Positions 32,562 through 43,093 of a stretch of 64,000 nt of DNA are shown piece by piece. The DNA is from Botrytis cinerea B05.10. Taxonomy: Eukaryota > Ascomycota > Leotiomycetes > Helotiales > Sclerotiniaceae. A program made the position numbers and the translations under genes. The DNA lies in NCBI RefSeq assembly GCF_000143535.2, contig NC_037315.1:1302001-1366000 (forward strand), in the 5' to 3' direction. Every line of letters begins with the position of its first letter. Position 1 is the first letter of the stretch. The notes below the pieces were generated by a model. It did no database searches and had not been told where the DNA came from. It was given only the letters and a program-made list of their open reading frames with translations.

Positions 32562-33577
32562 ACTGGTGACTATGGTAAATTTATTGTTTCTTGATCGAAA
32601 TGCTGAGATTTTTTCTTGGTACCAGAAGGGTAAGGGATTGTAGTATTTTACAAAAGAACAAGAGCTCACAACTAGATTACTTTCTCGACTTTATAGAAAT
32701 ATGAAGCTGTAAGGAAAATGCTTGATATGTTTTGAACCAACTACTACAGCTTCCTTTCTACAGCTTGGTCGAGATGAGGGGTTGGTTGGACAATTTTAAC
32801 AATTTTGTATCATGATGAATGGTGCATCAGAAGATTGATTCTACTGTAGCCCCCATTGTCTTTGCTGACCGAAGTGAAAGGCATAGAGGTAATAATTATT
32901 CACTGCATCGCCTGATGTGGAGTAAAAGTTGACTTCTAGAGGAAAGCTTTTGATAGATAGCCAATGGTAATGTAAGCTAGTACTATCTAGTGAAGAAGAA
33001 GTCTAGAGGACAATTGCTCTGATTTGAGCCAGATAAAAAGGGGATGGTGAGAATGTGTTTTTTGGGTGGTTACAGACAGCACTTTTGCATGGAATTTCAC
33101 AGTGAATTACATTTAGGTGACATGATGTGATACGACAATGTTGATAATGTTCAATACAGTTCTCTTTCTTGTGGATGAATGACAATCAGTCAATTAACAA
33201 TTTGTTCTAGTTTGTACTCTATGTACTCCATGTTCTCCATATAAATCATTCGATCCCTATTGTCCTTTCGCTCCCTATGCTCTATGCGTTCCATGTAATC
33301 CGCAGCCCAAGCGAATTTATCCGCAAACAGTATCTTCCAATTTCAGTTGACGCTCAATGATGTTTAACGCCAACGGGTATAAGTGTAATAGTAAACAATT
33401 TACAACCAGCATGTGCAAAGAACCCAATAATAATGCCTAATATCCAGCCAAATTTTACAAATATTGCCGCGGCCAATCTCTCAGCCAGGATTGATAAGAA
33501 AAGAAAGCATCCTCATCCAAAAATGCACCGCGGGAGAAGAACTGTCTGCCAAGTCCAACTCTCCCGAACAAAACAAT
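32562..33577. other. 1-kb intergenic stretch
   Basis: It contains the promoter of the 31572 gene. From about 33210 to 33300 there is a loose repeat of ctccat/ctctatg words. No gene is supported. Confidence 0.4.
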
Positions 33578-34432
33578 CTAATACTGGTCCGCAGAAAAGT
33601 GTTTCGGTTTGTTATCGTGGTGTTGTAGATACACCAAAGCTGGTATCTGCCACTCCGGACGAAACTCTTTCTGGAACTCCTTTGCCTTTTCTTGATAACT
33701 CTTATTGATAGCCTCGAAATTTGCCATCTCCTGCGCGTCGGTCTCCGATTGATCGGCGTCTTTAGTGCGCGAGGTGACATTCTTTCCAGTGGTGGGAACG
33801 GCGATCGTTTTCAACTCTGGCATTTTGGAGAGGATGGCGAAGAATTGTTGAGTGCGGCGTTCGATTTGGTCGAGGGACGAATTATCGATGCCGAGAGATC
33901 GGCGGAAGTAGAATCCGTTGAGAACGACGCGCTTCACTTTGAGAGAAGAGAGGGGACTGCTTTCTCCAAAGTCGAGCCAGGAAGCCCAGAAATTAAGTGG
34001 GAAGAATAGGTGGAGGGTATCGGTATCTCTGTTGAAGGGGAAGGATCCATACATGACTTTATTTCTCTGCGTTGCGTCTCTCGCTTCGCGGTTGACGAGA
34101 AGGACAGGGGTGCTGGGATCGTTGAAGACTCCCTTCATGGGATAGAGTCCACCGTTGTTCCTTATCTGGACAGCGACATCTTTTTTCAAAGTTTGCTTCC
34201 ATATCATACTTCTGAGCTCCTGAGGAAATTTTCCGAAAAGATGGAACTCGGTGAGTGGTTTAGTGGTGAGTGGCTTAGTCGCTTCCTCATTAGGTATGAT
34301 CAATTTAATCTTCTTGGTTCTATCGGTAGAATGTTCCTTCTCGACAGAGTCTCCAGATGTCATTGACATTCTTCTTTTGACTCCTTCTCCTTTATCCGAA
34401 CCATTCATATTACTATCTGTGTGGGAAGACAT
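33578..34432 (-). CDS. 2EXR domain protein
   Basis: Intronless, 284 residues from the ATG at 34432. A basic and Ser/Thr-rich lead (RTKKIKLIIPNEE) precedes the 2EXR signature TEFHLFGKFPQELRSMIWKQ at about 61-80. PVLLVNREARDATQRN (about 110-125), the usual follow-up block, comes next. A helical part (LDQIERRTQQFFAILSKMPE) and a Lys/Glu-rich end follow. The family is very expanded in Leotiomycetes and other Pezizomycotina; its function is not established, though the first block looks F-box-like. No signal peptide or membrane helix is seen, so it is likely nuclear or cytosolic. Confidence 0.82.
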   Translation of the reverse strand: MSSHTDSNMNGSDKGEGVKRRMSMTSGDSVEKEHSTDRTKKIKLIIPNEEATKPLTTKPLTEFHLFGKFPQELRSMIWKQTLKKDVAVQIRNNGGLYPMKGVFNDPSTPVLLVNREARDATQRNKVMYGSFPFNRDTDTLHLFFPLNFWASWLDFGESSPLSSLKVKRVVLNGFYFRRSLGIDNSSLDQIERRTQQFFAILSKMPELKTIAVPTTGKNVTSRTKDADQSETDAQEMANFEAINKSYQEKAKEFQKEFRPEWQIPALVYLQHHDNKPKHFSADQY

Positions 34433-35516
34433 TTCTCGATATTGATGCGTTTGACTTTACAAGAGCTACAAGTGATCACTTTGAAATGTAAGAGTAGGAA
34501 TTCGAAAAGATTCGAATGAAGATAGGTAGAAGTGGAAGTGTGAAAGTTGAATCAAGGATTATGTGAAGTAATGTGTGATATTATTTGATGTCAGAAACAT
34601 TCAGATAATTATAAGCGTAAGAGTATTATAAGATATCAGAGATACTCTTAGAAAGCGTAGGTGAGTGTAGGTATGTAAGTAAGCGAAGATATGTAAGTAA
34701 GTGAATGTAGGCAAGTGTGAGATTGGTAAACCGTGTACTATCCAACAAAAGATGAAATAGCAGGGGGGCAGATATCAAATTTATAGGATCTTGAGAAGCC
34801 AGATCGACATTTTCACACTATAAACTCTAGCTGATGAGTCGAAGCTATTTCGTGTCCTGATCTCTTATTTCATACTACCATCCTTTCTTATGACGTATTT
34901 CTGGCTTGGGAAAATGCTATATCATGTCCCAATCCTCACTCCAAACGCCAGATATACGCCATGACTCAATTCTTCACAAGCTAGATCACGTTCTGAAAGT
35001 TTTATTTCAATAGGACAAGGGATATAGTGTTGTATTAGCCTCAGATATCGAGCAATTTGACTTCAGAGCCGCGCTAGAAAAGACAAGCAGTTTTAGTACG
35101 TGCTTGTCTTGACTAATTCTTGGCACCCACACCCTCCTCTTTTGGAAATTTTCAACGACACAGGTTTTTTGTATTGAAATCTCTTTATAGATCGTGCAAA
35201 CTCTAAAGCTTGGTTTGTAAAAGGCCACTTTATAGGTCATCATATTGGATGTAATGAAATCTCGATACTTTAGACAATCCTCATCTCTGGATTAGGGAAA
35301 TTTTTGACGAAGTATGTATCATATATTTTACGCGATCTACATTGCTATTTTTCAAGTGCTGCCAGAATTACTGGAGGCACTAAAATGAGAAGCACACAAA
35401 TGAAAAGTCTGCAAAAACCTCACTTTAAGTTTCCAAATTGAAGTGGGTATGGATTGGCACAAGAAACACAGAGTCAAGTCCAGTCCAGGCCATTCTGTTC
35501 TATTCTATTCCACCAC
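34433..35516. other. 1.1-kb intergenic stretch
   Basis: It holds the 33578 promoter, a short gtaagtaag-type minisatellite (34655-34718) and the 3' region of the 35517 regulator. No gene is supported. Confidence 0.4.
34655..34718. repeat. short GTAAGTAAG-type minisatellite
   Basis: The words gtaggt, atgtaagtaag and gaatgtaggcaagtg repeat imperfectly, with two near-identical copies of atatgtaagtaag/gtatgtaagtaag about 20 bp apart. Confidence 0.5.
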
Positions 35517-37810
35517 TCAAGAGAATTCATTATATCCCTCCATTCTCAAGTCCATAAATGGTCCTTTTGCCCAATCAATAGTATCCAGCCAATCCAAGTC
35601 ATCCATAACCATTGGTTCGAAAGCAAGATTTGATATCGGAACTGCGGTAGAAGTAGACGTTTGTGGAGTATTGGTAATTTTAGGCGAATCGAGAATCTTA
35701 TCCAAGGTCCTCTTGACGATCTGTCGCATTCTTCCACATAATTCATGATTCGCAGCTGTCGGCCTTACCCAATCTAGGAAGCCGACCAGTAGACTAAGGT
35801 TTTGAATTACTTCTGATCGGGGCAAGTAGTAGGCTGGCTCGGCTGCCGGAGATTCCATCTCTTTAATGAGTTCAATACATATGACGCCTGCTGATGGAAT
35901 TCCGTAACACATGATCTGAAAGATTTGTTAGCTTCTCCTAATGTGATTTTGCCGATCAAGAGTCACTACTCACAATCCAATCATAATCGGAATAATATGT
36001 CAGAAAGCGATCTTTGGAGGTCCACATTGAAACCGTTAATGCCAAGAGTTGTCTCGAAATATCAAGCAGTGGCTGCTTATCATCCTTGACCTTCCTAACA
36101 AAAACTTGTTCCAAGATAAACGAGCACTGAAGACAATTGAATTTCAGTGCAGTCTGTATCCAATGAGTAGTTGCAGATAAATTGGTAGGAGTCGAGCTTG
36201 AAAGACGAAGCCACGGTGGAAGCCGCTCCTGAATATCTTCATTCCGTTTTCGCAGGTCCCTAAACTAGTTAGATATTGAGTTTTTCTTTTTTGCAAAGAA
36301 TCTGCTTACATTATACGAGCCTCAGAGAATTGGTTGACCGTCCCGAGTGAAATTTCCAGTATTTCATCTATGATCTCGCCATACATCATCGAGGCTCGAA
36401 TTCTCGAGCATGAATATATGTTACCATCTCTGTTCCAACCATTCTCATCAAGCTTACTCGCTGCTTCTTGAAGGGTCTCCTTTCCGGCCAGAAGAATCTC
36501 ATCTTCAAGATCAAGAGGTAACGGGCATGAATTGTAGCGATGGCTCAAACCAGGAGGCCTACCAGTGAAAATCGATAATGTTTTATCGTTGACAAATACA
36601 GCACAGAATATACGCCTTTTGATCTCTAGCGATGTTGTAACACCAGCATCGGGGCGAACAGCACAATGGTGAAGACCTAGAGCAGTAGCAAGATGAACTG
36701 TGTCACCCTGTCGTCTCCATAATTTGAAGGCTATAGCATCATAATTAGCCATTTATCATCAATGATCAGAAACGATTAAGTCTTACACATATCCCCTATG
36801 ATTTCACTCTGAAGCGTGTTTGTTTTCCACAATAAACTCAGCATGAGAATGTTACCTATGTCCATCTTACTACATATTTGTACGCAGCCATCAGCACACT
36901 CGTGCATTTCTTCAGTAAAAACAAGCCTCTCTTTTCTTCTACCTGACTGTGTTTCAAAAAAAGATTCTTGTTCCTTGTCTCGCATGCCAGCAGCCTGATG
37001 CCCCAGTACACTGAACAGTATACCCAACATTTCCCACCTGAAATTCATACCTGACATTGAAGATAACCAAGCATCTCCATCTTCAGCCTCAGGAAATTCA
37101 GTACTGGTATTTTTGCTCAACAAGTATGCTATCTCTCTGAGTCTCTCTGGCTTCCTCGGATGTCGTAGACTAGAACCAAAGGTAGACCATAGAGATTTCA
37201 TACAATGTAAGATGGTAGGTTTATGGAAAGCATACTCTATTGATTTCAAAGTATAGTGTTCCATGAGTGACTCACAGGTAACTTGGTCAGGAAGTTGACT
37301 TAATATTCTCATACCCAAAGATATTTCCGCAGTTTGCTGACCATTCGTGACTATAGATAGCGCGGGAGGCGTGGTTATCGAACCTGGAGAAAATGTGCAT
37401 TCTCCCTCATCATCGACATCCGACACGAGACCATTTTCGTTATCAAGAAATGGGGCAGAGAAACTCGTGGGACCGTAGAACCCAAAAACTTTTCTTGATG
37501 TCGCAGCATGATCTATCCGCGAATCTATAGATTCAGAGGGTTGCGGCGACACCAAGGAATTGTTTCTAATATCTCTGACGGGATGAGAAGGATTGGATAT
37601 CGAGTGTTCAGAAGAATGGCCATGACGAGGAGGATGCGATGGCACATATATACAATTTGCAGCGGCACCTTTCCGTTGACACCTCAAGCAAATGGGAGTT
37701 GTGTGATCACAGCGCGTTTTGGCCTTTCGACAAGGTTCACAAGCTTGATCTTTACGTTTCCTACGTCGAGGGATTGGAGAGCTGGAGGGAGGTGAAGTTA
37801 TCATGGACAT
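35517..37810 (-). CDS. Zn2Cys6 transcription factor with fungal_trans domain
   Basis: Four exons on the minus strand, 37810-36787, 36730-36310, 36259-35974 and 35915-35517, encode 709 residues. Introns are 56, 50 and 58 bp with good donors. A basic lead PRRRKRKDQ precedes the cluster C-x2-C-x6-C-x6-C-x2-C-x8-C beginning ACEPCRKAKTRCD (about 24-54). The middle-homology domain shows AFHKPTILHCMKSLW, then GDMSFKLWRRQ across intron 1, ATALGLHHCAVRP, EIKRRIFCAVFVNDKTLSIF and TGRPPGLSH; this is the classic fungal_trans order. The tail ends with an acidic PMVMDDLDWLDTIDWAKGPF, a likely activation segment. It should be a full-length nuclear regulator. No target gene is evident nearby. Confidence 0.88.
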
Positions 37811-39526
37811 TAAATTTAAGTTGAGTTGAAGCGGGGATGAATTGCTTGTGTTACAAATCTATAGAACCGTGATTAGTATTTAGGCGGTGATTTTGATGAG
37901 AAAGTGCTGTGGAAGGGAGATGCAAATTGTTTACGTGAAGGCAGCGATAGCACGGACGATAAGAGCAAGAGCGACCTCGGCGCTTACGATGAAATCTGTC
38001 TGACAGCAACGGCAACGGCAACAGCAGTAGCAACGTCATCATCATATCATCCTCACGTTCAATAAATCTCAAGATATTGCCTGGGAACTTTCTCGACATT
38101 TGACCCTGGAGGCATTGTGAAGATGTGCAGTCATTTTGCCGAGATTCGAATAAAGGGGCGGCGAGGTATGACAATGCCGATTACGACGACATAGCAATAA
38201 TTCTCAGTTCTACCTCTCTACCCAGACGACGATATGAACTCAAGACATCAAGTGATTGCACACACGTCTTTCTTCACCATCATCAAACCGCATGAGGAAA
38301 CACAACACGAGTAAAAGTTACATTTCCACGCACAACCGCGTGCAACCTAAAGCCACGAGAAACTCCGACCCGAGACATAAACTCCCACTTTCACCACACA
38401 ACAGAGTACGATAATTGAGGATTGATCAATCTTATGATCTCATGCATACCCAAAACCACCACATTTCAGAAACATGTAACTAATTTATCTGGGATAACAA
38501 TCAGATTCCACAGTTCTGTACTCCTCCCCTCTTTGAGTGTTCCTCTAAACGATCTTTCGGCGGCTAAAACATCCAACTCTCGTGCGTGAGTTGGTCTCGC
38601 GGCTGGCTCATCACATTATCATTAAAATTCTCATCGTGTAGGTTAAGGAATTTTCGATGGGATCAATTGCGTGATATGAGGTATGCCAGAGCTGGCCGAA
38701 AGGGTCTCCTTCAGTAGGTCAATATTATGATTATGATTATGATTATGATTATCATTATTCAAAACCCACAACCCACCATCCAATCCATACGGTCCATACC
38801 CCCTCTCCACAATCCACCTCTCCTCAGCCCATACATCACTTCACATCACATCACATCATTCCATCCCCCGCTCCACGTGCATGCGTGTGAATCCTTCAGG
38901 CCTCCGAAAATAGAAATCTGGGGTAAGCAACCTATACGTTTTTCCCAGGCGGTTAAAAAAAAAAGGCATCACGGATTCTGCGCCTACGCCCCGATCTAGA
39001 AATAAAATTGTGTTGGAGATGGTCTCGAGATGATAGCTAGGTACTATGTATAAACAGATGCAGAGACTTGGAATTCTTTTTAAAGCAAAATTAATTTATT
39101 TTTCCCCCATTATTCTCCCCCCTCCCTCTCCTATATAAGTAAGAATTATATCTCCTTCTGAAATTTCTGGCATGCAATAAATACACACACACATACATAC
39201 CCGAGTAACCCAGTCGGTCTCCACGTTTCCCTCCCACAAACACAAGCACAAACGCCTCCGGCTGGTCTGCTTCACGGCCATTTCAGCATTCCCCACGCCT
39301 CGCTCAGTATTCACAATATATACAACAGTGGAATATTAAAGGTATGTATATGCTCAACATCCTCAAATCAACCAAAAAAAACCACACAATCAAATCCATC
39401 ACTCTTCATGTCACTCTCCACCTCTCACACCCATCCCATGCGCCAGTTCTTTTCTGACTGTTGCTGGAAAGTCATCTTTCTCATCGTCGATATTCTGGTT
39501 GAGAAATATCGGTAGTCGAACATAAA
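37811..39526. other. 1.7-kb gene-free stretch with microsatellites
   Basis: No gene is supported. It carries the regulator's promoter, an ATTATG microsatellite (38724-38753), a cacat run near 38840, and C/T-rich DNA. The right end leads into the 39527 gene. Confidence 0.4.
38724..38753. repeat. ATTATG microsatellite
   Basis: Four perfect copies of attatg are followed by one attatc, in a 30-bp hexamer run. Confidence 0.85.
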
Positions 39527-40026
39527 ATGGAGAGTACTTCGCAAAATACTAGGATTAGTGCGTCTTCCCACGATCATGAATCGATACATGTGAATAGAAG
39601 TAGTTTAGAACGTAAGATTCCCTTCACATCTTCATCTTCATCTTCATCACCATATCATTAGCACCTCATTTCCGCTAACCCACTCTCGTAGAATCATCCC
39701 AGGACATCACGTCCAATTCCACACCCAATATAAACCTCGCATCTCCGTCCTCATCCTCATCCTCATCCCCCAAACATCTCACACCCTCCACATCAGAACC
39801 AACAACGTCACAAGCTCCAATCTACCCCTCGAGAACTTTTTCAAGCTTTCCATTCTCTTCAAATAGATCCGGGACAGCCCCCAAGATATCAATCACAACA
39901 AGTATCGATTCCATAATATCGAATCATCAAAATGGGAATGTGGGACTTTCGCTTGTGACGAGAGATTTGGTGGCCAGTCCCATTGAAGATTTTATCTTGG
40001 GGAGTCCGTTGGAGGGTTTCATGTAG
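39527..40026 (+). CDS. small Ser/Thr-rich hypothetical protein
   Basis: Two exons, 39527-39611 and 39692-40026, encode 139 residues. The 80-bp intron has donor GTAAGA, a CTAAC branch and acceptor CGTAG. Splicing is needed, since neither exon alone makes a long frame. The protein starts MESTSQNTRISASSHDHE, has a Ser run coded by TCC/TCA triplets (SPSSSSSSSPKHLTPS), a segment YPSRTFSSFPFSSN, and a more conserved-looking end LVTRDLVASPIEDFILGSP then LEGFM. No signal peptide or helix is seen. It could be a phosphorylated regulator fragment. The open frame through the repeat and the clean splice sites support it, but I know no family. Confidence 0.5.
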
Positions 40027-40339
40027 ATTGCTGAGGGAGTGTTAGTTTGCTTTTTGAATATTGGTATTTGGAAGGGGATTGGAGCTTTTGTGACTGGGAT
40101 TGGGCTTTTAGAAAGGGAGGAATTTCTATGTATATATGTGATTGTTAGTTGAGAGAAACATCTACTCGAATTGATTTTGAGTAGGTGAGCTTTGAAACCT
40201 TTGAGATGATAGGGAAGGAAACGTATAGTACATCCGAAAAAAGACTGAAAATACAAGGTGATCAAATCATCAACAAGAACCCTCTTAATTGACTGCGTCC
40301 TCATACTTCCAACTTTACAACCATCCCAGATAAGTAACT
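40027..40339. terminator. convergent 3' ends
   Basis: The 313 bp lies between two facing genes and should hold both cleavage and polyadenylation sites. No conserved signal was distinguished by eye. Confidence 0.3.
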
Positions 40340-41653
40340 CTAAATCCTGTCGCACACAATAATAAACGGTGCCGTAATAGAACCCAAAAACAACCTTCCC
40401 GTTTTAGGATCATGTACGACCGAAGTAACACCTGACAAAACACTCGCCTCAATATCCTCTAAAACTTTCGTAACCACATATCTCCACCCTCCATCCTCGA
40501 TATCAAATTTCCTGATCCTGAAAGCAGTCGCTGGGACACCAATTGTAGAATTATGGCTCGATTTCACCGCCTTGACTACGTCTGGAAAAGCGGCTGCCAA
40601 GATGTCGCCATTAGCATCTATGGATAAATTATCTAATGGCATCTTCAAATCGATTTCGTCAATCTGGGTAAATTTATTATTGGAATCGAGGGCGTAGACG
40701 GAAACTTTTCCTCTGATAGTAGAGGCGACATAGTAGAAGCCATCTTGTCCTCGAACAATGCCATTGGGAAATCGATTCGAGGGACCAGAATGACATTGAT
40801 TGTCAGACCCACACACAGCGATATTTCCTCCTCCAATTAAAAAATCCAATGAGTGAAGCTATGAGTTTGTGAGCAAACCTAGAGCGAGACAATGGTATAG
40901 GCCTACTTACAAGTCCAGTTTTGGTGGAATGATCATTAGTGACTACAAACCCGCCATCTCCGGTCGCGGCGATGTTATTTGGCGTTTTTATGATTGGACT
41001 GGCAACAGTCTTGACAAATTTCAATTCTTTAGACCCAGGAATCAAGTCGAACACCTCCACGGTGGAGTTCGCTCCTACTTTTGTTGCATCGAGAAAATTG
41101 CCAGATTCATCAATTGCTGGTCGATGATTGACCATCCAAAATCTCAATCGAGAATCAGACAAGAACTCAACATCAAACCCATGAATATCGATAGATTTAT
41201 GACCATTCACCCCCTGATACCCTTCTGAGATTTCTAGCGTGTGTAGTCCATAGAGTCCATCCTCTCCTGGCTCATCGATTTTAAGTACTGACACGTGATC
41301 TTCCAAAGTCCTTTTGGATACATTGTAAAGATTTGCCCTGACAATTTTGTAAGCATGCTATGTATTGAAGAGACAGATTGTGTATTAACTTACGCCGGAC
41401 CCCAACCCTTTCGACTTGCAACTGTCGAACAAGCAGCATACAGTGTACGATCCTCGTGATCAAGAAAGAGATCTTCACAAGATTCCAAGAGTGGATGCTC
41501 TAGTCGTCGACATGTAAACGGGTAATCCTCAAGAACGTTATGAATTCGTCCGACTCCGAAATTGAGGTACAACCAATCCTTCAGGATTGTTTGATACAAG
41601 ACCCCGGAAAGGACAGTCAGTACCCCGAGAATGATTGTTTTGGAACCCATCAT
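40340..41653 (-). CDS. paraoxonase/arylesterase family beta-propeller protein
   Basis: Three exons on the minus strand, 41653-41394, 41337-40911 and 40858-40340 (introns 56 and 52 bp), give 401 residues. An N-terminal helix (TIILGVLTVLSGVLYQTIL) is a signal anchor, as in serum paraoxonases. All calcium-site positions of PON1 have matches: E60 in SCEDLFLD, N208 in TPNNIAATG, N261 in FPNGIV and D305-N306 in PLDNLSID. H139 in DIHGFDVEF matches the catalytic His region, and VTNDHSTKTG matches the propeller loop. The usual cysteines are C48, C59 and the C-terminal VCDRI. I expect a calcium-dependent lactonase or arylesterase on a secretory-pathway membrane; the substrate is unknown. Intron 2 could use an earlier AG, but only the chosen acceptor keeps the frame. 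Confidence 0.87.
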
Positions 41654-42606
41654 GTCCAGGAGTGAAGGTTCATTAATTTCCTCGGAAGCTATGGTTATGC
41701 AACCTTATATATAGAGTTTGCGGTTTGTGAAAAGAGTTTGTATCAAAATGTCTCGATAACATTACAGAAAGCGTCGTTGGGATTTTCCCCTGTCTGACAG
41801 GGCGACAATCCTCAGCGGCTCAGACCCATATTTTGCCAACGCCAGATGTAAGACCGTTGCATGTGCGTTTTCGAGTGATGCCAGAAGCACAAAAGCATGA
41901 TAAAGTTTACCTAGCTAGCAAAATTCATCCGGTGGCGATTCGACCTCACTGTTGAAGCTCGAAAAATTATGAATTACAAGGGCCGAATTAGGTAGTAAAT
42001 AGATGATATAACTACAGTCGATGGAGAATTCATGAGTGTGCCACAGCTGATTAGAGTGGAATCACGTGACTAGACATGTATGTCAATCGGACCTGATTGT
42101 TCCGAGTGTGGCGCATCAGGCCAAAGCGGGCTTTCATGAGAAGCTTTGAAGTTACCCCTTCACCAAATGGATTATCGCCAACATCAACTCTTGTGTCATT
42201 GTGTCTTGTGGTTTTCTTGAAAAGGATGATCAAGGAACCGCTGCAGAGGATGACTTCAATTTACTGGGCTTATGGGCTATCATTCAGTATGAACAACCTG
42301 CTTTCGAAAGGATATGATATCCACATACATAAACTTGTTTCCGAGTAATATATTTGCTTCCAAGAATCAGCAAAACGTCATATGCAGCAACAAAGAATAA
42401 CAGGACAGGTAGGTCGAGGGCACAGAAAGGTCGGTATCATTTGAATATATAAGAGATGTTAAGATCTATCTTTTATTTCCTCTTTCCTTCATTCTCTCAA
42501 ACAGAACTCTTCGTGCGCAGAACAATCCATTACGCCCATTAAAATCGCCCTCAAAAACAATTACTTCTTCCTCTTGACTTCCAATACCTCTTTCCAAACA
42601 TTCAAC
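41654..42606. other. divergent promoter region
   Basis: This stretch separates the paraoxonase gene (minus) and the small membrane protein gene (plus). The short open frames here are chance. A C/T-rich leader is seen at about 42475-42600. Confidence 0.4.
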
Positions 42607-43093
42607 ATGGCCAATACCGTTTTTGTCGTCCTTGCGAGCATCACAACCATTGTTTTTCTCGTTGGAGGTGCCTATGCCGCGGGACTTCTCGATGAATATA
42701 TCGAGGCATTGGGCGTTTTCGCATTTAAATTCAAGGCCAAGGCTGAAGCAAAGAAGATGGGTCTTCAAGGTCTTCAAGAAGGAACAGATTTCCTCGCAAG
42801 TAAGTAGCTTCATGTCCCCCGCATGCTAGACAATGGAGTCCATCCTTGCTTGTGCCTCCCCAGTCTGTGGATCTTTTTCAATCAATCAATGCTAATGACA
42901 TATTTCTGCAGGTGACCTGAAGGGGAATCAACAAGCCAAAAATGTTCGAGAAGGAAAAGGGCCCATTGGCGGATTGAAGACCGACGGAGAGGGCGTTGCA
43001 AATGGAATCTTGGGAGGGGCCGACTCTTGTGGAGATGGATTGGTTGGAGGATTGAAATCTGGTGGAGAAGGCTTGACTGGAAAAGTTTTTTAA
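42607..43093 (+). CDS. small membrane protein with Gly-rich tail
   Basis: Two exons, 42607-42799 and 42912-43093, encode 124 residues. The 112-bp intron has donor GTAAGT and acceptor TGCAG. The start MANTVFVVLASITTIVFLVG is one helix, then AYAAGLLDEYIEALGVFAFK and a Lys/Ala amphipathic helix KFKAKAEAKKMGLQGLQEG. The second exon is Gly/Asp-rich with a loose repeat GGLKTDGEGVANG, GGADSCGDGLVG and GGLKSGGEGLTG. One cysteine is present in the tail. The head resembles small fungal proteins linked to stress or organelle membranes, but I cannot name a family. Confidence 0.65.
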
